From Spirochaetaceae bacterium (GTDB taxonomy: Bacteria; Spirochaetota; Spirochaetia; SZUA-6; DRHE01), in assembly GCA_020353535.1 (NCBI GenBank), contig CP070696.1:2218071-2282070 (forward strand): a stretch of DNA of 64,000 nt, given 5' to 3'. A model generated the notes under the pieces. It was not told the DNA's origin. It did not search any database and saw only the letters and a list, made by a program, of their open reading frames with translations. A program made the translations under genes and the position numbers. Shown here in pieces: positions 25,732-33,733 of the stretch (position 1 is the first letter of the stretch; every line of letters begins with the position of its first letter).

Positions 25732-26651
25732 CCGGCCACGGAGGTGGACCAGGCGATCTTTCCCTCGAACTCCTGCTTCTCGCTAAAGATAGCCTTCATC
25801 GAGGTGGGAAGCCTGGTGTAAATATCGTTGGAGATGCTGACAGAACCAGGATTGGTGGCCTGTTTCTCCAGGTGAGCGGCGTAGTTTATCACGTCGGACA
25901 CGATCCGGCCGGTATCCTCAAAAAATTTAACGGCCCCGAAATCCATACCGATACGCAGGCAGATCTCGTCCTTGATCGGCTTGTAGGGCTGGATATTGAA
26001 CACCGGCAGTGCATGGAGTATCTCCAGGGCGCAGCTGACCGAGTCGGGGATGCTCTTCTCAGCGCGGAAGGCAAACAAACCTCCGTCCCCAGCCCAGGTC
26101 CAGATCCGCCCTTCGTACAAATCGAGCTTGTGCTTGAGAAAACTCCACAGCCGGTAGTAGACTTTCTCCATCATGCCGGGTTTGTACTTTCGCACCAGCT
26201 CACTGTTCTGGCAGATATCCACGGAGGCGATTACGGTGGGATACTCCTTGCCATTGCGCAGTGCCCCCCAATTGAGCAGGCTCGACTTGTCCTCCTTGAC
26301 ATTGACGATTTTTCGTTTCTGGTAGTCGTAGAACACGCCGGTTCGGGACAGTCTGTAGAGGATATTCTCCAGCCCCTCCAGCGTGACATTGCGTCCGTTC
26401 AGGGGAACCCCCTCCAGCTCGAAAACGAAGGTAAACAGGTCGAGGATTCTCTTTGTCCGCTCGCATTCCTGCACAAGGGTTTTAGCCGCATTCAGTGGAG
26501 AAATGCTCACCCCCTTGCCGACGCCGGAAACTGCATGGATGCTGAAACTGTGATCCTTGAACACATAACCCCCCACCGCTTCTACGTCTTTGAAGGTCAG
26601 GCTTTTACCCAACATTTCGGTGAGGTCTTTCACCAGAGCCGTGTCAAACAT
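25728..26651 (-). CDS. Class III nucleotidyl cyclase homology-domain protein, probably degenerate
   Basis: A 307-residue cytoplasmic protein with an unrecognised N-terminal half (residues 1-125) and a C-terminal class III cyclase domain. Both metal Asp positions seem kept (TVIASVDICQNSE and WTWAGDGGLFAFRAE), and LRIGMDFGAVKF is typical. The catalytic Asn-Arg motif, normally VNxAARLE, reads VINYAAHLEKQA, with His for the transition-state Arg, so cyclase activity is doubtful and a nucleotide-binding or regulatory role is possible. It stands alone on the minus strand, with the repressor relic overlapping its end. Confidence 0.75.
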   Translation of the reverse strand: MFDTALVKDLTEMLGKSLTFKDVEAVGGYVFKDHSFSIHAVSGVGKGVSISPLNAAKTLVQECERTKRILDLFTFVFELEGVPLNGRNVTLEGLENILYRLSRTGVFYDYQKRKIVNVKEDKSSLLNWGALRNGKEYPTVIASVDICQNSELVRKYKPGMMEKVYYRLWSFLKHKLDLYEGRIWTWAGDGGLFAFRAEKSIPDSVSCALEILHALPVFNIQPYKPIKDEICLRIGMDFGAVKFFEDTGRIVSDVINYAAHLEKQATNPGSVSISNDIYTRLPTSMKAIFSEKQEFEGKIAWSTSVAG

Positions 26652-26741
26652 GCTGAAAGTCTAGTGGATGCACGCTTGTTCTGTCAACCTGCCGCATAAT
26701 CTTCGGCGCCGGGTGCAAGTCCTGATCGAATCCCCGGCGGA

Positions 26742-27392
26742 TCAGGCAGACTTATCGGGAAAGGGACAGAGATCGCTGATTTTACAGCTCGGGCAGAGGG
26801 GTTTGCGGGCACTGCAGACCCGCCGGCCGTGCTCATTCACCACCATGGAGAAGCGGGTGCGCTGCTTCGCGGGGACCAGGTCCAACATGCTGAACTCGAT
26901 CTTGTCCGGGTTGCTCTCATCGCTCAACCCCAAACGGGCGACCACCCGCTTGAAATGGGTATCCACGATGATTGCCGGCCTCCCATAGCAGTTGCCCGCC
27001 ACCACGTTGGCGGTCTTCCTGCCCACTCCCGGGAGCTGCACCAGCTCCTCCACGGTCTCGGGGAGCTTTCCGGAGAACCGTGCCTGAAGCGCCCTGGCCA
27101 TATTGAGCAAACTCTTGGCCTTGTTCCGGTAGAAGCCCGTGCTCCTGATCATTTCCTCCACGGTGGCCGGCTCCGCAGCGGCCAAAGCGGCCGAATCGGG
27201 GTAGCGGCGAAACAGTTCCGGAGTAACCTTGTTCACCATCTCATCGGTACACTGGGCAGCCAGGATAGTGGCTACCAGCAGCTGGAACGCATTGCTGAAC
27301 TCCAAATGAGGACGGGCATCGGGGTATTCCCGGTCGAGGATCGTGAAGATCTCAAGCGTTCGCTCTGCTTTTCCTGCTTGCGAAAAATCCAT
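26742..27392 (-). CDS. nth: Endonuclease III
   Basis: A 216-residue DNA glycosylase/AP lyase that removes oxidised pyrimidines. The helix-hairpin-helix is VQLPGVGRKTANVVAG with the catalytic Lys (GRKTA), followed by VDTHFKRVVARLGL with the catalytic Asp. The C-terminal 4Fe-4S motif C-x6-C-x2-C-x5-C is complete (CSARKPLCPSCKISDLC). The gene begins inside the end of polX (41-base overlap), so two repair genes are translationally coupled. Length equals the family norm. Confidence 0.95.
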   Translation of the reverse strand: MDFSQAGKAERTLEIFTILDREYPDARPHLEFSNAFQLLVATILAAQCTDEMVNKVTPELFRRYPDSAALAAAEPATVEEMIRSTGFYRNKAKSLLNMARALQARFSGKLPETVEELVQLPGVGRKTANVVAGNCYGRPAIIVDTHFKRVVARLGLSDESNPDKIEFSMLDLVPAKQRTRFSMVVNEHGRRVCSARKPLCPSCKISDLCPFPDKSA

Positions 27393-29100
27393 CGATCTCC
27401 TCCACGCTCAGGCAGTTTAAAACATGCTCCGCTCCCAGCCAGGCCTTGCGGGCCATCAGCACTCCATAGCGCATATAGCCGAGGTCCTGGAGGGAATGGG
27501 CGTCCGGACAGAGGGCGATGCGAATGCCCCGCCGGGCGGCCCGTTTGAGCACCGGCCAATCCGGATCAAGACGGTGGGGATTGCAGTTGTGCTCCAGGAC
27601 CACTTCATTCTGTTCGAGGGCCGTGAAAAGCATCTGTTCGTCGTACTCGTACCCCGCCCGGGAGAGCAGGAGAGCGCCGCTGGGGTGTCCCAGGATGGTC
27701 AGGTAGGGGTTGGCCACGGCCCGCATCAGCCGCTGGGTGGCTGCTTCCGGATTCATGTTGAGATTCGAGTGAACCGAACCGATCACGTAGTCCAGCTCGG
27801 CCAACACATCGTCGGGATAGTCGAGACTGCCGTCCCCCAGGATATCCGATTCGATGCCGCAGAAGATACGGAAGGGTGCGAGTTTCTCGTTGACCTCGGC
27901 GGCCTCCGCCAGCTGTTCCCGCAGACGCTGCACGGACAATCCCCCCGCGTACCCGGCGCTGCGGGAATGATCGCTGAGACACAGGTACTCATAGCCCAGC
28001 TGTCGGCAGCTGCGAGCCATCTCCTCTACGCCGACCAGCCCGTCGGAGTAGCTGGAGTGGACGTGGATCATCCCCCGGATCTCCTTGGTCTCCACTAGAC
28101 GGGGCAACTTCCCCGCCGTTGCGGCTTCCACCTCCTCCTCCCCCTCCCGGAGCTCCGGCGCTATCCAGGGCAGATCGAGGGCCCGGTAGACCGCCTGTTC
28201 GTCTTCCACGGGCAGCCGCTCCTCTCCCCGAAAAACGCCGTACTCGTTCATCTTCAGACCCATGGATTTGGCCCGGCTGCGCAGAATCGTGTTGTGCTCC
28301 CTGGATCCGGTGAAGTGCTGCAGGGCTGCCGGCTCGTTATGCTGCTCGACGATGCGAAAATCCACCTGCAGCCCCCGGCGGCGGATGGACACTTTGGTCT
28401 CTCCCGCCCCCAGCACGCCCTCCACCTCGGGACCACTGTCGGCCAGCCCGGTGAGGGTGGCGCGAACCTGCTGCTGCTCAGCCTCCGGCCGCGGGATGAG
28501 CAGCATATCGGCGTCCTTGAGAATCCGCTTGCCCCGGCGCAGACTGCCGGCAATGTGAATACCGGAAAACAAGCCGCTTTGCTCCAAACGATCCTCAAGC
28601 TCGGCAGCAATCTCCTCCGCTTCGGCGTAGAGGTGCATCTCCTGGAACTGCTTCTTGAAGGCGATGGACTTAAGGATCTTCTCTTGGGATTTCTCCCCGA
28701 AACCCTCCAGGGCGAGCAGCCGGTTCTCCCGGCAGGCGTACTCCAGCTCCCCGGGGTTGGAGATGCCCAGCTTCTCCCAGAGAAGCCGAACCCGCTTGGG
28801 ACCCAGGCCCCCCAAGGTAAGCAGCTCCTGCAGGCCGGCGGGGAACCCCGCCTTCAGCTCCTCGAGCACGGCGGTTCGACCGCTCTCTACCAATTCCCGC
28901 AGCACATCCCCGATTCCCTTGCCGATACCCTGGATGCCACTCATCCTGCCTTCCGCTACCAGCGTGGCAAAGCTCTCCGGGTGCTGCTCCACGATGCGAG
29001 AGGCTCGTTCGAATGCCCGGGATTTGAAGGGATTCTCCCCGGCCAGCTCCTGGTACACGGCGATCTGCTTCAGGACCGCTCCAAGCTCTTTGTTGTTCAA
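27352..29100 (-). CDS. polX: DNA polymerase/3'-5' exonuclease PolX
   Basis: A 582-residue repair polymerase. The N-terminal helix-hairpin-helix part has IQGIGKGIGDVLRELVE and LLTLGGLGPKRVRLLW; the polymerase palm has AGSLRRGKRILKDADMLL with the two metal Asp; the C-terminal PHP phosphoesterase domain has MIHVHSSYSDGLVGVEEMA, CLSDHSRSAGYAGG and ILGHPSGALL. I place the start at TTG 29100 because GAGGAG lies just upstream; an in-frame ATG at 29157 adds 19 non-conserved residues without a ribosome site. It is the middle gene of polB-polX-nth, a base-excision and repair-synthesis set. Confidence 0.92.
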   Translation of the reverse strand: MNNKELGAVLKQIAVYQELAGENPFKSRAFERASRIVEQHPESFATLVAEGRMSGIQGIGKGIGDVLRELVESGRTAVLEELKAGFPAGLQELLTLGGLGPKRVRLLWEKLGISNPGELEYACRENRLLALEGFGEKSQEKILKSIAFKKQFQEMHLYAEAEEIAAELEDRLEQSGLFSGIHIAGSLRRGKRILKDADMLLIPRPEAEQQQVRATLTGLADSGPEVEGVLGAGETKVSIRRRGLQVDFRIVEQHNEPAALQHFTGSREHNTILRSRAKSMGLKMNEYGVFRGEERLPVEDEQAVYRALDLPWIAPELREGEEEVEAATAGKLPRLVETKEIRGMIHVHSSYSDGLVGVEEMARSCRQLGYEYLCLSDHSRSAGYAGGLSVQRLREQLAEAAEVNEKLAPFRIFCGIESDILGDGSLDYPDDVLAELDYVIGSVHSNLNMNPEAATQRLMRAVANPYLTILGHPSGALLLSRAGYEYDEQMLFTALEQNEVVLEHNCNPHRLDPDWPVLKRAARRGIRIALCPDAHSLQDLGYMRYGVLMARKAWLGAEHVLNCLSVEEIDGFFASRKSRANA

Positions 29101-29173
29101 TCGCTCTCCTCTTTCCCCATATTCGAAACAATACCCAAGAATTGTCATCCAGGCCAATAGCCTGAGAACCTGA

Positions 29174-31744
29174 TCAAAACAACCAGAGCTGGCCGCCGCG
29201 GCCGAACAGAGCCTCCAGATCTGTCTTCAGCACCTCCGTGAAGGCCGAGGCGATCGGCACGAGCTGCCGCTCCAGGTAGTGATCGTAGTCAATGGGGGCG
29301 CTGACCAGCCCCTCGGGCTGCGGCCCTTCCCGGGTAATGAGGTAGCGGATCAGCCCCCGCTGCTCCGATCGTGGCAAAAGAGCCGCCGCTTTAACGTGGG
29401 GCGGGGTGTTGCGGGTGTAGGCGGAGATAGGCTTTCGCAGGGCCTTGCGGTACACCAGTTTTCCGTCCAGCTCTCCCCTGTACAAAGCACCGACCAGCTC
29501 CTTGATGTAAAGCTTGACTTCTTCAAGCGGACGCCGTAGGAACAGCAGCTCCAGCAGATGAATTTGAAACTCGTGGGCCAAATCGGTCCAGTCACGGCGC
29601 ACCGCCTCCATGCCCCTGACCTCGATGCGCTCCTGCACACCTGTCGCTCCGTCAACGGTCAGTCCGGAAGAAGCTGTTCCGGAAGAAGCGCTGCCGGCGG
29701 GGGTGTTGCCGGCAGGGGTGTTGCCGGCAGGGGGCTCAGCTGCCAGCAATCCCGCATATCCCTTGGCCCTGCCTTTCTCCTGGACACCGTTTCCTCCCCT
29801 CAGGGGAGGCAGAAAAAAGCGGCTGTACCGCTTCTCGAATCTCAAGATCAGCCGGGGCTCGATCCGGTAGGTCTGGACGAGGTGCTTTTCTAAAGCCTCG
29901 GTGACTTGTCGACAGATCTCCTCCCCGTTCAGGGCGGCAGGAGGTGCGTAGACCGGCGGAGCAGAAGTCGGGGTGTTGCCGGCAAGCACGGTTACGAACA
30001 GAGAATCCGTATCCCCGTACAGCACCGCATAGCCCAGATCTTCGAGATAGCTCTTGCACCAGCCGAGGATCCGCTGTCCGAAGCTGGTGATGGCCCCGGC
30101 CAGAGCTGAGCCGGCGAAGCGGCAGCCCCGGGCTCCGAGCACCCCATAGAAGGAGTTCATGATGATCTTGTACACAAAGGAGGCCACGGCGTCTCCCGAT
30201 TCTTGAGCCAGGGCTCGGCTTTCGAAGAAGCGGTCCAAAAGTTCCGGCAGGATGCCGGCTTCTCTGCGAAACAGGGCGCCGTTGGGAGCCTGGATCGGCA
30301 CCGCGTTCCCGGTCGCGGCGCCGCTTTCGATTCGATCCTGCCCCTCCGTCCCCGCCCCGCGCCCGGGCAGATAACTCAGCGGATCGATGTTGAAGGTGCG
30401 CATGATCGATGGGTACAGACTCTGGAAGTCGAAGACCAGCACCTCGTCGAACACCCCGGGGCGGGGCGCCAGGATGATGCCTCCCGGGGCTCCCTCCATT
30501 GGCAGGGGATCCACCCCGTAAGTTGGCGCCACCATGCCGCGCTGGTGCAGCGCCTCGATATAGAGGTGCTCGAAGGCGGCGATGCTGGTCCAGGCCAGAT
30601 CCGGAGCCACCCCGATCAGCGCGCAGCGCCGCAAGGTGAGCTCGAACAATCCGGTCCGGGCCAGGATGCGGTGAACCAGCCGGGCGTCCTCCAGACAGTA
30701 GGCGCAGAGCTCCCGGGGTTGCTCCCGGTACAGCCGTTCGATCGCCTCGATCCGATTCTCTCCCTCGTGGATATCTATCCGTTTGCCCTGACCCAGGATA
30801 GCCTCGGCAACCGTCTCCAGGCTGTAGTCCTCGAAGGCGTCGGGGGAGGCTCGAACGATGCGTACCCCGTCCCATACCTGCCTTCCCGGAACGATGGCCC
30901 GGCTTCCCCTGCCCTCGCTCTGGGGCAGATACACCGCCGCTTCCCGGGATCGACCGAGGCTGAAGGGCACACCGTGGCGCCGGAAACGATCGGAAAGAAC
31001 CTGCAGATCGAAATCAATCACGTTCCAGCCGGTGATTACGTCGGGATCCAGGGCGACCAACTGCCGCCGAAAGGCCTGCAGCAGCTCCTGCTCACTGCCG
31101 AAACAGACCACTCCCGGTTCGTGAAGCTCGGGGCCGAGGAACAGCACGGCTTCCTCGGTGACCGCAGAATCCCGGAAGGGATCCTGCAGGCTCAGGGCGA
31201 TGGCCCGCACCGCCTGGGTGTGCACGTCGGTCTCGATGTCGATGGACAGAATGGACAAGCGGGGCTGCCAGCTGCCCGCTTCTAATTCGGGATCCACAAA
31301 CACCCGCTTCACGTGGCGTCCCGCTCTTGCCTCCCCCAGTATACGGACGGGACCGTGAATCTGGCGCTCCAAACGGAACTGGTCAGCCACCCTCAGATCC
31401 GCCTCATAGGTACGGGTGCCGATCAGCTGCAGGGCGTCTCTGAGCTGCCGCTTGCCCTCCTGGGTGGCACAGAGGACCTGCCGGCAGGGCTCGCCGTCCA
31501 TCGTACGCAGGGAGCTCGGCAGCACCGTTGCGGCTGCTCGTTGAACCGTTGCGGACAGGGAGGCGATCGTCTGCTCCACTGCGGGAACGTCGCTTTCGCG
31601 GACGTAGAAATTGGGCTGATAGCGGTTTTCCACGATGGCGAAGGTGGAGCCGTCCTCCAGGCGCCCGAGAAGGTATAGGGCGGTTCGCCCCTTTTTGGTG
31701 CGGGCGTAGGAATGAACGATGAATCCCTCGTAGGTCGGGCTCAT
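29174..31744 (-). CDS. polB: Family B DNA polymerase (Pol II type)
   Basis: An 856-residue polymerase with proofreading. The exonuclease motif is LSILSIDIETDV near residue 170, with FDLQVLSDRF later. Polymerase motif A is VFDFQSLYPSIMRTFNIDPL, motif B is YKIIMNSFYGVLGARG and motif C is YGDTDSLFV. Together these fit E. coli Pol II, which works in lesion bypass and repair. The protein is about 70 residues longer than Pol II, partly from a low-complexity Ala-Gly-Asn-Thr-Pro/Ser-Gly insert near residue 675 caused by a coding minisatellite. It is divergent from murE and upstream of polX and nth. Confidence 0.93.
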   Translation of the reverse strand: MSPTYEGFIVHSYARTKKGRTALYLLGRLEDGSTFAIVENRYQPNFYVRESDVPAVEQTIASLSATVQRAAATVLPSSLRTMDGEPCRQVLCATQEGKRQLRDALQLIGTRTYEADLRVADQFRLERQIHGPVRILGEARAGRHVKRVFVDPELEAGSWQPRLSILSIDIETDVHTQAVRAIALSLQDPFRDSAVTEEAVLFLGPELHEPGVVCFGSEQELLQAFRRQLVALDPDVITGWNVIDFDLQVLSDRFRRHGVPFSLGRSREAAVYLPQSEGRGSRAIVPGRQVWDGVRIVRASPDAFEDYSLETVAEAILGQGKRIDIHEGENRIEAIERLYREQPRELCAYCLEDARLVHRILARTGLFELTLRRCALIGVAPDLAWTSIAAFEHLYIEALHQRGMVAPTYGVDPLPMEGAPGGIILAPRPGVFDEVLVFDFQSLYPSIMRTFNIDPLSYLPGRGAGTEGQDRIESGAATGNAVPIQAPNGALFRREAGILPELLDRFFESRALAQESGDAVASFVYKIIMNSFYGVLGARGCRFAGSALAGAITSFGQRILGWCKSYLEDLGYAVLYGDTDSLFVTVLAGNTPTSAPPVYAPPAALNGEEICRQVTEALEKHLVQTYRIEPRLILRFEKRYSRFFLPPLRGGNGVQEKGRAKGYAGLLAAEPPAGNTPAGNTPAGSASSGTASSGLTVDGATGVQERIEVRGMEAVRRDWTDLAHEFQIHLLELLFLRRPLEEVKLYIKELVGALYRGELDGKLVYRKALRKPISAYTRNTPPHVKAAALLPRSEQRGLIRYLITREGPQPEGLVSAPIDYDHYLERQLVPIASAFTEVLKTDLEALFGRGGQLWLF
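29663..29733. repeat. Coding minisatellite of 15-bp units inside polB
   Basis: Two adjoining tandem arrays, each with 15-bp units: TCCGGAAGAAGCTGT twice (29663-29692) and TGCCGGCAGGGGTGT almost three times (29692-29733). They keep the frame and encode Ser-Gly-Thr-Ala-Ser and Ala-Gly-Asn-Thr-Pro repeats. A single related unit occurs at 29969-29983. Confidence 0.8.
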
Positions 31745-31862
31745 GACACTGCTGGACCACTATACCACGGAGAGCTTGCCCGGTTATAGTCGACCCTGCC
31801 CCTCGCTATTGATCAAGCCGCAGCCGGCGCGGTACCATCGATTCGAGATAGTTGAGATCTGC

Positions 31863-33410
31863 ATGCCAAAGCCCTTGAGGAAGACAATCACCACTTTGAT
31901 CTCAGAGCTGAAAACGGATCCGTGCTGGGGGGATGAGCATCTGCTTCAACGGGGAAATACGGAGGCAGAGATACTCGGTCTGGCCTACGATTCCCGGTCC
32001 GTTCGACCGGGTGAGCTGTTCGTAGCCCTGCCGGGCCTGCACACCGACGGCCACCACTTCATAGACCAGGCCGTCGACCGGGGAGCCGTGGCCGTACTGC
32101 ATCAGAGAGACCTTGAGGCGTACAGACGGCGGATCACCTACCTGCAGGTGCTCAATTCCAGGCGGGCCATGTCCGCCCTGGCCGCCGTATTCTACGACCA
32201 TCCCTCCCGGGAGCTTACGGTCATCGGCGTGACCGGCACCGACGGCAAGAGCACGACGGTGTGGCTGATCCACCAGCTGCTGGAAGCCCTCGGTAAACAG
32301 AGCGGTTTCCTCTCCACGGTCCAGATCAAGACCGGGGATGAAGTAACGAAGAACCCCCTGCGCCAGTCGACTCCCGAAGCCCCGGATATCCAGTGCCTGC
32401 TGCGTCGCATGGCCGATACCGGAAAACGCTACGCCGTGGTGGAAGCTACCTCCCACGGGCTTTCCGCCGAAACGGGGCGCCTGTCCGCTGTCCAGTTCGC
32501 CGCTGCGGTATGTACCAACATCAGCCACGAGCACCTCGAGTTCCACGGCAGCTTCGACCAGTACCGCTCTGACAAGGCCAATCTGTTCCGCGCTCTTGGG
32601 GGGAACGGCTTCGGGATCGTCAATCTCAACGATCCGAGCCACCGCTATCTGATCGAAGAGTCCGGCGCCCCCGTCTTGTGCTACGGCCTGGAGAACCGCC
32701 AGGCCGATCTGTGGGCAGAGGTAGCCCGCTCCGATCTTTCCGGCTCGCAGTTCAACCTGCATTACGGAGAGGAGAGCCGGCCGGCCCTGCTCAATTTGCC
32801 CGGGGCCTACAATGTGGAAAATCTGCTGGCCGCCGCCTTGACCGTGCTGCGGCTGTCACAGGTACCGCTGGGTGAGTTGGCGAAACGGATCCCCGAACTT
32901 CGAGAGGTGCCGGGACGCATGGAAACGATCAGCGCCGGCCAGCCCTTTCGGGTGATCGTGGACTACGCCCACACCCCCCAGTCCTTTGGCAGGCTGCTGC
33001 CCCTGGTGCGCGAACAGACAGAGGGGCGCCTGATCGCCGTGTTCGGATCCGCCGGAGAGCGGGACCTGGACAAACGTCCCCTCCAGGGTGAGCTGGCGGC
33101 CCGCTTCTGCGACATCGTGATCCTGAGCGACGAGGATCCCCGGGGCGAGGAACCGATGGCTATCCTCGAGCAGATCGCCGCCGGCTGCCGGAGGGAAGAT
33201 CCCGGACGCCGAGAGGGGGAAGGGTTGTTTCTCATCCCCGACCGGCGGCAGGCCGTGGCTCAGGCCTTCACCGTGGCCGCAAGGGGGGACACGGTGCTGC
33301 TCCTGGGCAAGGGACACGAGGAGAGCATAATATACGCCGACGGTCCGATCCCCTGGCGGGAGGCCCAGGTTGCCAGCCAGATACTCGCGGAAATGGGATT
33401 TCCGCTGTGA
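31863..33410 (+). CDS. murE: UDP-MurNAc-tripeptide ligase MurE
   Basis: A 515-residue cytoplasmic Mur ligase that adds the third, diamino residue to UDP-MurNAc-L-Ala-D-Glu. The fold blocks are ILGLAYDSRSVRPGELFVAL, the P-loop VTGTDGKSTTVWLI, VVEATSHGLSAETGRL, and FRVIVDYAHTPQSF. The amino-acid-selecting loop reads ILSDEDPRGEEPMAI: DEDPR in place of the DNPR that typifies diaminopimelate enzymes. This would suit a different residue, such as the ornithine of spirochaete peptidoglycan, but that is inference. Start 31863 is preferred; the open extension to 31743 overlaps polB's start and is not conserved. Confidence 0.92.
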   Translation: MPKPLRKTITTLISELKTDPCWGDEHLLQRGNTEAEILGLAYDSRSVRPGELFVALPGLHTDGHHFIDQAVDRGAVAVLHQRDLEAYRRRITYLQVLNSRRAMSALAAVFYDHPSRELTVIGVTGTDGKSTTVWLIHQLLEALGKQSGFLSTVQIKTGDEVTKNPLRQSTPEAPDIQCLLRRMADTGKRYAVVEATSHGLSAETGRLSAVQFAAAVCTNISHEHLEFHGSFDQYRSDKANLFRALGGNGFGIVNLNDPSHRYLIEESGAPVLCYGLENRQADLWAEVARSDLSGSQFNLHYGEESRPALLNLPGAYNVENLLAAALTVLRLSQVPLGELAKRIPELREVPGRMETISAGQPFRVIVDYAHTPQSFGRLLPLVREQTEGRLIAVFGSAGERDLDKRPLQGELAARFCDIVILSDEDPRGEEPMAILEQIAAGCRREDPGRREGEGLFLIPDRRQAVAQAFTVAARGDTVLLLGKGHEESIIYADGPIPWREAQVASQILAEMGFPL

Positions 33411-33733
33411 AGGAAATAAATATCGTACCTTTGAATGCATCTGCAACACCGCAGTCGTGGGCCTAAGAATGCAAAAGTTGGGTGTAAAAACCCTCGGCTA
33501 GCTGGGAAAATTTGAAGTTTTTCGTCGAATTTTATCATTTATCCCTATCCGGTCATACTCCCATCGGGGCATATGTCCGCGGACACACAAAAATCATGGA
33601 AAATTCGACCTTTTACTTTAAATTTTACCGTTAGCTGAGTGTTTGGATTAACTGAGAATTTGGCTACAGCTCCCAGAAACTCCCTAAGTGAATCAGGTGG
33701 ACTCTGGCAGGACCGCCGTGATACCATGCGTTC
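33411..33733. other. AT-rich 323-bp intergenic region with nested inverted repeats
   Basis: No gene is seen. GTCGAATTTT (33524-33533) and its exact inverse AAAATTCGAC (33600-33609) flank a perfect 12-bp palindrome TGTCCGCGGACA (33574-33585). TGGACT (33698-33703) and TACCAT (33722-33727), 18 bases apart, end six bases before the GTG start of the next gene and may be its promoter. The region is clearly more AT-rich than its surroundings. Confidence 0.5.

Noticed and set aside
29663..29733. CRISPR-like array
   Set aside because: The 15-bp units are directly adjacent without spacers and keep a reading frame; no cas gene is present. No CRISPR array exists elsewhere in the window.
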